Shown in pieces: positions 1 through 5,474 of a stretch of 9,767 bases of DNA. Position 1 is the stretch's first letter; each line of letters opens with the position of its first letter. The stretch covers positions 1 through 9,767 of the forward strand of contig JBIOYL010000123.1 of assembly GCA_044870185.1 (NCBI GenBank), read 5' to 3'. The translations under genes and the position numbers were made by a program. This stretch comes from JBIOYL01 sp044870185 (lineage in GTDB: Bacteria > Actinomycetota > CALGFH01). The notes under the pieces were generated by a model. It saw nothing but the letters and a program-made list of their open reading frames with translations. It had not been told where the DNA came from and did no database searches.

Positions 1-7
1 AGGCAAC

Positions 8-28
8 GCCCCTGGCCGGACCAGAGGC
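8..28 (-). terminator. Candidate terminator hairpin after the SQR-like gene
   Basis: Eleven bases past the stop codon of the oxidoreductase gene, an 8-bp stem (GCCTCTGG with CCAGGGGC on the minus strand, one G-U pair) encloses a 5-base loop. The following bases are not a U-run, so this would be the GC-rich, U-poor type common in high-GC bacteria. The stem is seen directly; terminator function is inferred from its position. Confidence 0.4.
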
Positions 29-38
29 GCCGGGCCGG

Positions 39-1244
39 TCAGGGCAGCCGCACGTAGCCGTTGCGGGCCTTCCACAGGAAGTACTTCTCGAACAGCAGCT
101 TGGCCGCGTGCGACTGCGGGCCGGGGATCATCACCCCGGCCTTGCGGGGCGGCAGCATCTTGTCGGCCAGGATCAGCACGCCGTTGTTGCCGGCGTCCAT
201 GACGCACACCGCCGGGATGTCGCCGAACTCCTTGTGCGCGGCCGGCTGCTCGCCGCGGACCTGCGCGGCGATGTTCTCGGCGGCCACATGGGCCTGCGCC
301 TCGGTGGGGAAGCCGGTCTTGGGCACGCCGACGGGCACGGCGGTGGTCCACGGCACCGTGACCGCCGCGGCGATGCCGACCGCGTAGACGTTGGGATAGG
401 CGGTGGACTGGTAGGTGTCGCGCACCGGCACGTAGCCGTTGCCGTCGGCCAGGCCCTGGACGGTGCGGACGACCTCCTGGCCGACGAACGGCGGGACGAG
501 CATGGCGTAGGCGAAGTCCAGCATCCGCCCGTCGGCCAGCAGCAGCTTGCCCGGCGCCACCTCCGCCATCGCCGTGTCGGTGATGGCCTGGATGCCTTCC
601 TTGCGGCAGAACATGCCGAGCAGCTTCTCCCCACCGGGCAGCCCGCCGATGCCGAAGTGGCCAAGAAACGGCTCGGCGGTGACGTAGGTGAGCGGGACCT
701 TGCCGCGCAACCCGGCTTTCTTGAGCTGGTAGGACAGGTTGAACAGGAACTCGTAGGCGGCGCCGAAGCAGCCGGCCCCCTGGGTGGCGCCGACCACGAC
801 CGGGCCGGGGTGGGCGAGGAAGCGCCGCCAGCCCTCGCCGGCGTGGATGGCGTCCTCGAGCGTGGTGATCGTGTAGGCAGCGTTGGCGGCATCCAGGCCC
901 GGGATGACGTCGTAGTCGTTGCGGTAGCCGGTGGCGATGACCAGGTAGTCGTAGGGGTGGCTGCCGTGGGTGGTGTCGACCTGCCGGGCCGCCGGGTCGA
1001 TGCGGGTGGCCGCCGCGTGCACGAAGTCGACGCCGTGCGACTCGAAGGTCGGGGCCAGCGGGAAGGTGATGTCTTGTGGGCGGCGCTTGCCGAACGGCAG
1101 CCAGATCAGCGACGGGTTGAACAGGAACCGGTCGGACGCGGCGACGACCGTGACGTCGACGTCGCCCTGGAGTTCATGCTTGACGCTGAGCGCCGCGGTG
1201 AGCCCGCCGAAGTTGCCGCCGAGCACCAGCACCTTCTTGCGCAT
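39..1244 (-). CDS. Sulfide:quinone oxidoreductase-like FAD-dependent oxidoreductase
   Basis: The 401-aa product is a two-dinucleotide-fold flavoprotein of the sulfide:quinone oxidoreductase (SQR) family. That family oxidises sulfide to polysulfide at the membrane face and passes electrons to quinone. Visible features are the N-terminal FAD-binding loop VLGGNFGG (7-14), the ATG motif (105-107), the SQR-like signature GATQGAGCFGAAYEF with Cys159, and a second cysteine, Cys347, in PAVCVMDAG. These two fit the redox cysteines that form the family's active-site disulfide; Cys213 is an extra one. The C-terminal basic-aromatic stretch (about 380-400, KLLFEKYFLWKAR) resembles the amphipathic membrane anchor of SQRs. 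The usual GD motif that contacts FAD late in the fold reads GI here (290-291). I chose ATG 1244 because AGGTGAT lies 4 bases before it; ATG 1250, two codons upstream, is possible. The open frame extends to 1691, but that extension is low-complexity Arg-rich sequence. The substrate could differ from sulfide; a type II NADH dehydrogenase-like role is the alternative. Confidence 0.85.
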   Translation of the reverse strand: MRKKVLVLGGNFGGLTAALSVKHELQGDVDVTVVAASDRFLFNPSLIWLPFGKRRPQDITFPLAPTFESHGVDFVHAAATRIDPAARQVDTTHGSHPYDYLVIATGYRNDYDVIPGLDAANAAYTITTLEDAIHAGEGWRRFLAHPGPVVVGATQGAGCFGAAYEFLFNLSYQLKKAGLRGKVPLTYVTAEPFLGHFGIGGLPGGEKLLGMFCRKEGIQAITDTAMAEVAPGKLLLADGRMLDFAYAMLVPPFVGQEVVRTVQGLADGNGYVPVRDTYQSTAYPNVYAVGIAAAVTVPWTTAVPVGVPKTGFPTEAQAHVAAENIAAQVRGEQPAAHKEFGDIPAVCVMDAGNNGVLILADKMLPPRKAGVMIPGPQSHAAKLLFEKYFLWKARNGYVRLP

Positions 1245-1306
1245 GACCATCACCTTTTCCGTGGAGCCGACGCTCCCAGCCTGCCACCTGCGCCCCGCGA
1301 ACCTGA

Positions 1307-1344
1307 ACAGCCAAAGGTCCCTGGTATGAGGGGACCAAGGACCT
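1307..1344 (-). promoter_or_regulatory. Candidate paired operator boxes upstream of the SQR-like gene
   Basis: Two related boxes lie 63-100 bases before the start codon. Box A (1307-1321) contains CCAAAGGTCCC and box B (1330-1344) contains GGGGACCAAGGACC. Each looks like one good half plus a degraded half of a palindrome of the form GGGACC-AAA-GGTCCC, and their equivalent positions are about two helical turns apart. GGTCCC (1316-1321) and GGGACC (1331-1336) also form an inverted repeat across the pair. Palindromes with GGGAC/GTCCC halves are bound by NarL-family regulators such as DosR/DevR. That link is an inference from half-site resemblance only. Confidence 0.3.
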
Positions 1345-1493
1345 GCCGACGGCTTGGACGGCTGCCGACGGCTGGCGGGCCCGCGGGAGCGGTCGAGGCG
1401 CCAGCCGCCCCAACGGAGTGTTCGCCGCCTACAGCGCTCGTGCATGACTCGTAGCCGTGGCGGCGGCCAACCCCAATGCCGGTCAGTTGCCAT

Positions 1494-1514
1494 GGAACGG
1501 CGGTGGGCCGTTCC
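1494..1514. repeat. 7-bp inverted repeat, possible terminator of vapBC
   Basis: GGAACGG (1494-1500) and CCGTTCC (1508-1514) form a perfect 7-bp stem with a 7-base loop. It lies about 150 bases past the vapC stop codon. On the plus strand the bases after it are GCTTTG; there is no U-run on the minus strand. It could end vapBC transcription or be a protein site; the sequence does not decide. Confidence 0.3.
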
Positions 1515-1666
1515 GCTTTGACGCTCGATACGGCGGTGGGCATGTCCAGATGAGCGAACGGCTTTGCTGGCGGCTCGGTCATCGGTTCGCAGCCGTTGGA
1601 ATGGGTGCTCATCGACGTCGCAAGAGGGGCGGTATCGCCGATGGTCCCGACAGCGCGCATCCGCCG

Positions 1667-2098
1667 CTATTGGTCGAGCGGATGGCGCCACCGCAGGCCG
1701 GGGAACCGGCTGAAGTCCCGGTCAGTGGTGATCCACTCGCTGCCCGACTCGATTGCCAGCGCCGCGAAGTAGGCATCCGGCACGAGGTTGCCCTTGACGC
1801 CCGCTGTTCGGCAGAGCCGGGTGAAGAGGTCCCAATGCCGCTGACCGGGCTCGACCGGTACGCAGTTCGGTTGCGTGCGGAGGGTCTCCGCGAAGCCGAG
1901 CGCGGTCTCCATGGGTGTGGGTCGCCTGAACACCTTATGGTTGGTCACGATCCGAAGGAAGCCGCTGAGCACCAGGTCGGACATGCCGTACGGCTCCTGG
2001 CCGGTGAGGAGGTCACGAAGCCAGTCGGCGTAGTCCTGGTGTCGGGGGACGTCAAGGCGGTGCGCGTAGACCAGGACGTTGACATCAACCAGGCGCAT
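1667..2098 (-). CDS. vapC: VapC-type PIN-domain ribonuclease toxin
   Basis: The 143-aa protein is a full-length PIN domain of the type abundant in Mycobacterium tuberculosis. VapC toxins are Mg2+-dependent RNases that cleave tRNA or rRNA and are held inactive by VapB. Acidic residues fit the PIN site: Asp5 in the N-terminal strand (VDVNVLVYA), Asp108 with Glu117 (VPDAYFAALAIE), and Asp126/Asp128 (TTDRDFSRFPGL). The second acidic position, usually Glu after the second strand, is not obvious; Asp41 in SDLVLSGFLR is the nearest candidate. The C-terminal FPGLRWRHP ending is typical of this subfamily. Its start codon lies inside the end of vapB (14-base overlap) with no Shine-Dalgarno sequence of its own, so translation is probably coupled to vapB. 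The family call is strong; the RNA target is unknown. Confidence 0.9.
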   Translation of the reverse strand: MRLVDVNVLVYAHRLDVPRHQDYADWLRDLLTGQEPYGMSDLVLSGFLRIVTNHKVFRRPTPMETALGFAETLRTQPNCVPVEPGQRHWDLFTRLCRTAGVKGNLVPDAYFAALAIESGSEWITTDRDFSRFPGLRWRHPLDQ

Positions 2099-2348
2099 CG
2101 CCGGCGGTTGGGTCGTCCTGTTCCATCAGGTCGAGCAGGGCCGCGCCGTCGTCCAGGTCCACGCCTGGCTGCACCCCGCCCTCGCCGAACACAGGAAGCT
2201 CGACGGCCCCCCGGACGGCCCGGCGGCGCCGGTGCAGGCTCTCCCGGAGCGCGTCCTCGACCACGGCGGCCAGGCTCCTGCCCGTCCGGGCCGCTACCTG
2301 CTTGGCCTCGGCGAGCAGGGCGTCGTCGAGGTTGATCGTCGTTCGCAT
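2085..2348 (-). CDS. vapB: VapB-type ribbon-helix-helix antitoxin
   Basis: The 87-aa protein has the ribbon-helix-helix layout: DNA-contacting strand RTTINLDD (2-9), helix 1 about 11-23 and helix 2 about 25-38 (SLAAVVEDALRESL). The C-terminal part (51-79) has the VapB toxin-wrapping signature ending in PGVDLDDGAALLDLMEQDD, with a Gly-rich turn before it. It would neutralise the VapC encoded downstream and repress the shared promoter. The start ATG has no Shine-Dalgarno sequence, but a -10-like hexamer sits 7 bases upstream, so the mRNA is probably leaderless. Two TGCATCA repeats in the promoter are candidate binding sites. The antitoxin assignment rests on both the fold motifs and the overlapping toxin gene. 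Confidence 0.9.
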   Translation of the reverse strand: MRTTINLDDALLAEAKQVAARTGRSLAAVVEDALRESLHRRRRAVRGAVELPVFGEGGVQPGVDLDDGAALLDLMEQDDPTAGDAPG

Positions 2349-2375
2349 GCATCAAAGCATATAACTATTGCATCA
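2348..2375 (-). promoter_or_regulatory. Candidate vapBC autoregulation operator
   Basis: The 7-mer TGCATCA occurs at 2348-2354 and 2369-2375, exactly 21 bp (two helical turns) apart. One copy overlaps the predicted transcription start and the first base of the vapB start codon; the other lies in the promoter spacer. Ribbon-helix-helix repressors commonly bind such short repeats on one DNA face. The repeats are seen directly; binding by this VapB is inferred. Confidence 0.4.
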
Positions 2376-2384
2376 TGATGTCAA
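2356..2384 (-). promoter_or_regulatory. vapBC promoter, predicted leaderless
   Basis: On the minus strand a perfect -35 hexamer TTGACA (2384-2379) is followed by a 17-base spacer and TATGCT (2361-2356), which matches four of six -10 positions. Transcription would start at about 2349 or 2348, that is, one base before or at the A of the vapB ATG. No Shine-Dalgarno sequence could then be present, consistent with leaderless initiation. The promoter lies in an AT-richer patch that stands out from its surroundings. Confidence 0.65.
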
Positions 2385-2392
2385 CGCCACGA

Positions 2393-2432
2393 CCGGACGC
2401 CTCCGCGGCATCGTGCAGCAGGAGGCGTCCGG
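2393..2432 (-). terminator. Strong hairpin after the MMPL gene, candidate terminator
   Basis: A perfect 12-bp stem, CCGGACGCCTCC (2393-2404) with GGAGGCGTCCGG (2421-2432), surrounds a 16-base loop. It begins 10 bases past the MMPL stop codon and ends 8 bases before the vapB -35 box, so it is well placed to separate the two same-strand units. No U-run follows. A further copy of the 12-mer lies at 2449-2460 inside the last MMPL codons and could compete for pairing. Confidence 0.5.
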
Positions 2433-2442
2433 GGTCGGCTTG

Positions 2443-4605
2443 TCAGCGGGAGGCGTCCGGCGCGGCGGTCGAGACCGGTCGGTGGGAGGCTGGCTCGGTG
2501 GGGGCGGGCGAGGGGGCGACCCGGAGCAGGCGGGCGGCCCAGGACGGCAGCCACCAGTTCCAGCGGCCGAACAGCGAGACCAGCGCCGGGACCAGCAGGG
2601 CGCGGACCACGGTGGCATCCAGCAGGATGCCGGCGCCGAGCCCGGTGGCCATGATCTTGATGTCGGTGCCCGGCGCGCTGGCCAGCGACACGAACGACAG
2701 GAACAGGATCAGCGCCGCGCTGGTCACCAGCCGCCCGGTGCGGCCCAGCCCCTCGGTGATGGCGGTGACGGTGGAGCCGCTGTGGTCGTAGGCCTCGCGC
2801 ATGCGGGCCAGGATGAACACCTCGTAGTCCATGGACAGCCCGTACAGGAACGCGAAGGTCATCAGCGGCACCCAGAAGGTGATCGCGCCGGTGGCGGGGA
2901 TGCCCCAGATCGCCTGCGAGCCGTAGCCGCGCTGCCACACCAGCACCAGCACCCCGTAGGCGGCGCCGACCGAGACCAGGTTGCACAGCACCGCCTTGGC
3001 CGGCAGCAGCAGCGACCGGAACGCCCGTGCCAGCAGCACGAAGGTGACGGCGGCGATGACGCCGAGCATGAGCGGGAAGTTGCCGTAGATGGCGTCCAGG
3101 CCGTCGAGCAGGCCCGCGCCGGCGCCGCCAACCTGCGCGCCGGGGAGCTCGGCGGCGACCGTGTCGCGCACCCGGGTCACCACCTGCCAGCCGGCGCTCG
3201 TGCCGGGCTCGTCGGAGGGGAGCACGGTGACCAGCGCGGTGCCGTCGCGGCGCCACGCCGGGCCCGCGGGCGCGACCGCGTCGCGCACGCCGGCCACGCC
3301 GGCCAGCCGCACCGCGGCCGTGGCCGGGTCGGTGCCGGCGGGCACCAGCACCTCGATGGGGCTGAGCACCCCGGCGGGCACGCCGGCCCGCTCGAGCGCG
3401 GCCAGGCCCTCGGCGGCCGGGCCGGCGCCGGCCAGGGTGTCGGCCTTGGCGTCGCCGACCTGGATGCCGAGCGCGGCGGCGCCGAGGGCGACCAGGACCG
3501 CCGCGGCACCGAGCGCCGCCGCCCAGCGGCCCTTGACGACGCCGTGCGCCCAGGCGGTCCAGCCGCGGCTGGCGTGCGTCTCGCTGCGCAGCCGGGGCCA
3601 GTCGAGCCGGCGACCCACCGAGGCCAGCAGCACGGGCAGCAGCGTGACCGCGACCAGCACGCTGACCAGCGGGATCAGCATGCCGCCGAAGCCGATCGAG
3701 CGCAGGAACGGCACCGGCAGCAGCACCAGCGCCACCAGCCCGATGGCCACGGTCACGCCGCTGAACACCACCGCCCGGCCGGCGCTGGCCATGGCGCGGT
3801 GGACCGCCTCGGCGGCGGGGTGGCCGTGGGCGAGCTCCTCGCGCCAGCGGGTCACCAGCAGCAGCGAGTAGTCGATCGCCACCCCGAGGCCGATGAGCGC
3901 CACCAGGAACTGCACGATGAAGTTGACGTCGGTGACGGTGGTCAGGCCGAGGATCACCAGGAAGGTGGTCAGGATCGACACGGCGGCGATCAGCAGGGGA
4001 ACCAGCGCGAGCAGCGAGCCGAACACGAAGGCCAGCACGGCCAGGGCGCCGAGCCCGCCGAGCAGCGTCTCGGTGAGCACCCCGGTGCCGCCACCGCCGT
4101 CGCCGGCGGACAGCTCGTCGACGCCGGTCACCCGCAGGGTCGCCGCGGGCGGCAGGGCGCCGCGCATCGCCGCGGTCACCGCCGGGCCGAGGTCAGGGCC
4201 GGTCGGGCCGGTCGGCGGTGGGAACACCAGCCCGAAGGTGGTGCGCCCGTCGGCGGCGACGAAGCCGCGGTCGCCGGTCGACGCCCAGGAGACCACCCGC
4301 AGGCGCGGATCCCGGGCGAGGGCACCGAACGCCCGCTCGAGCGCCGGTCGGACACCGGGGCTGTCCACCGTGGTGCCCGCCGGCAGCGTGACCACCGGCA
4401 CCAGCGGGCGGGCCTGGGCGCCGTTGCCGTAGACGCGCAGGATGGCCTGGTTGGCCTGGTAGCTTGCGGCCCCGGGCAGGGAGAAGTCGGTGGCCAGCCG
4501 CCCGGACACCGTGCCGGCGGTGGCCATGCCGACGGCCAGGACGGCCAGCCACCCCAGCCCGACGGCCAGCCGGTGGCGGAGTAGGAACCTCGACAGTCGC
4601 TCCAC
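2443..4605 (-). CDS. MMPL/RND-superfamily membrane transporter
   Basis: The 720-aa protein has the MMPL architecture: two repeats, each with one membrane helix, an extracytoplasmic domain and a bundle of five helices. Helices are visible at about 12-31, 180-210, 213-247, 277-300 and 305-330 in repeat 1, then about 360-381, 512-527, 535-556, 571-600, 625-645 and 653-680 in repeat 2. The proton-relay Asp-Tyr pairs are present in both halves: D245-Y246 (GLGVAIDYSLLLV) and D593-Y594 (YGLSMDYEVFILAR), each followed by a basic loop (TRWREE; RMREAYD). Relatives export lipids, siderophores or drugs using the proton gradient; nothing here identifies the cargo. I chose the GTG start because AAAGG lies 6 bases upstream and membrane segment 1 follows at once. 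The open frame continues to 4782, but those 59 residues are Arg-rich with no homology signal. A kinase relic lies directly upstream, so a lost two-component control is possible. Confidence 0.88.
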   Translation of the reverse strand: MERLSRFLLRHRLAVGLGWLAVLAVGMATAGTVSGRLATDFSLPGAASYQANQAILRVYGNGAQARPLVPVVTLPAGTTVDSPGVRPALERAFGALARDPRLRVVSWASTGDRGFVAADGRTTFGLVFPPPTGPTGPDLGPAVTAAMRGALPPAATLRVTGVDELSAGDGGGGTGVLTETLLGGLGALAVLAFVFGSLLALVPLLIAAVSILTTFLVILGLTTVTDVNFIVQFLVALIGLGVAIDYSLLLVTRWREELAHGHPAAEAVHRAMASAGRAVVFSGVTVAIGLVALVLLPVPFLRSIGFGGMLIPLVSVLVAVTLLPVLLASVGRRLDWPRLRSETHASRGWTAWAHGVVKGRWAAALGAAAVLVALGAAALGIQVGDAKADTLAGAGPAAEGLAALERAGVPAGVLSPIEVLVPAGTDPATAAVRLAGVAGVRDAVAPAGPAWRRDGTALVTVLPSDEPGTSAGWQVVTRVRDTVAAELPGAQVGGAGAGLLDGLDAIYGNFPLMLGVIAAVTFVLLARAFRSLLLPAKAVLCNLVSVGAAYGVLVLVWQRGYGSQAIWGIPATGAITFWVPLMTFAFLYGLSMDYEVFILARMREAYDHSGSTVTAITEGLGRTGRLVTSAALILFLSFVSLASAPGTDIKIMATGLGAGILLDATVVRALLVPALVSLFGRWNWWLPSWAARLLRVAPSPAPTEPASHRPVSTAAPDASR

Positions 4606-4623
4606 GTCGCACCTTTCGTTGCT

Positions 4624-4684
4624 CGATCGGTCTCGGACCTCCGGCCGGCATCGGCAGCCGACTCGGCGACGATCGGTCCCGGAC
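4624..4684 (-). repeat. Two 15-bp direct repeats upstream of the MMPL gene
   Basis: CGATCGGTCTCGGAC (4624-4638) and CGATCGGTCCCGGAC (4670-4684) differ at one base and are 46 bp apart. They lie about 20-80 bases before the MMPL start codon. The first also contains a small palindrome, GGTC-TCG-GACC. The position suits repressor or activator sites for the exporter, but the function is inferred. Confidence 0.45.
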
Positions 4685-4725
4685 ACGAAGCGACGGTACG
4701 GGCCGGCGGCGCGGGCGTCGTCCGA

Positions 4726-4754
4726 CCAGCGGTGCGAGGTTGCTGCACCGCTGG
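4726..4754. promoter_or_regulatory. Perfect 10-bp inverted repeat upstream of the MMPL gene
   Basis: CCAGCGGTGC (4726-4735) and GCACCGCTGG (4745-4754) pair perfectly across a 9-base centre. The element lies about 120 bases before the MMPL start codon and 40 bases past the end of the kinase relic. No U-run follows on either strand. It may be an operator for the exporter or a terminator left over from the kinase gene. A second, weaker palindrome (GGCGCC-GAC-GGCGCC, 4760-4774) adjoins it. Confidence 0.45.
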
Positions 4755-4794
4755 GGGTAGGCGCCGACGGCGCCGGCTGCACCCTGGGGGGTAC

Positions 4795-5353
4795 TCAGGC
4801 CTGGCCGGGGCCGGGCGCGTCGGCCAGCACGTCGGCGGCCACCCGGCCTGGATGGTGATGACCGACAGCCAGGCCCGGCGGCTGCGTACCGCCTCGCCGA
4901 GCAGCAGCAGGGTGACCAGCAGCGAGGCCTGGAGGAAGTCGGCGACCACCTGGGCCGGCGGCGCGCCTTCCTCGACGCCGGTGACGAAGACCCCTGCGAG
5001 CATGAACGATGCGGTGATCAGCAGCCCCAGCGGAGACAGCCGGCGGCGGCGGCCGTGTAGAGCGCGACCGCCGGCGGGAAGGCCGGGCTGACGCCCGGGT
5101 AGTTGAGCGTGTAGTAGCACAGCAGCGCCGCGGTCGACGCCAGCAGCACGCCCAGCGGCCATCGTCGCCTGGCCAGCAGCAGGACCCCGTAGCTCGTGGC
5201 CAGCGCGTAGGCGAGCCAGTTCAGCGGCCGCGAGCCCGGCTCGGTCGCCACGCTGATCGCGACCAGGTTGACAACCGCGACCGCGACGGCGAGAGCGGCG
5301 TCGCCCAGCGGCGCGGGCACCTGTCGCAGCCGCTTCCACAGGCGCGTCTTCAT
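4795..5353 (-). pseudogene. Decayed sensor histidine kinase (membrane region and fragment of the dimerisation domain)
   Basis: This was an actinobacterial NarL/DesK-type (HisKA_3) sensor kinase. Reading from ATG 5353, the first frame gives an N-terminal membrane domain: helices around NLVAISVAT, LLLARRRWPLGVLLASTAALL and FPPAVALYTAAAAG. A frameshift inside a GCC run near 5032-5050 moves the rest (SPLGLLITASFMLAGVF, then a further helix ending LLLLGEAVRSRRAW) to another frame. At about 4868-4872 this runs straight into LSVITIQAG. In intact kinases that segment follows the H-box (HDVVAH) some 40-50 residues further on, so the linker and the phosphorylated His have been deleted. A one-base loss near 4842-4844 then shifts the frame again to VAADVLADAPGPGQA and a TGA at 4795. 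The ATPase domain and the partner response regulator are absent. The start codon has TACCGT six bases upstream, suggesting a leaderless ancestor. Sequencing error could explain a frameshift but not the missing domains. Confidence 0.75.
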
Positions 5354-5474
5354 GCGGCTACGGTAGGAAACCGGCCCCGCCCCGGCATCCCCCATCCCCC
5401 GTGGGTGCGGCCCGGCTACCACCCTGGTCGTAGGCGAGCGGCACGCCGACTGCACGCCGTGGCGGGGAGGCTGC

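Larger units (their letters stand above)
1245..1666. other. Intergenic region between SQR-like gene and vapC
   Basis: This 422-base stretch has no convincing gene. The minus-strand frame 1250-1660 has no recognisable motif and its predicted product is Gly/Ala/Arg-rich. It holds, from the SQR side: a 5-bp hairpin (GGAGC/GCTCC, 1263-1276) in the presumed leader, the two operator-like boxes at 1307-1344, a 12-base direct repeat ACGGCGGTGGGC (1497-1508 and 1530-1541), and a 7-bp inverted repeat at 1494-1514. Base composition is less GC-extreme than in the flanking SQR gene. The SQR-like gene probably has its own promoter here, but no clear -35/-10 pair stands out. Confidence 0.5.

Noticed and set aside
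108..1454. 448-codon open frame on the plus strand
   Set aside because: Antisense shadow of the SQR-like gene; composition is low-complexity (Gly, Asp, Val, Arg) with no motif.
1250..1660. 136-codon minus-strand frame upstream of the SQR-like gene
   Set aside because: No motif, no ribosome site, and it covers likely regulatory sequence; composition resembles random GC-rich DNA.
1245..1691. N-terminal extension of the SQR-like protein by about 149 residues
   Set aside because: The extension is Arg-rich and unlike any flavoprotein leader; ATG 1244 has a ribosome site and the FAD loop begins within ten residues.
1457..2335. 292-codon plus-strand frame across the vapBC region
   Set aside because: It is antisense to the well-supported vapB and vapC genes, and the end of the product is Arg/Pro/Gly repeats.
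2368..4584. 738-codon open frame on the plus strand
   Set aside because: It lies antisense to the MMPL gene and its product is a Gly/Gln/His/Arg-rich string without domains. Long antisense frames are expected where GC3 is very high.
4606..4782. N-terminal extension of the MMPL protein by 59 residues
   Set aside because: No membrane or signal sequence in it; GTG 4605 has AAAGG at a proper distance and is followed at once by the first helix.
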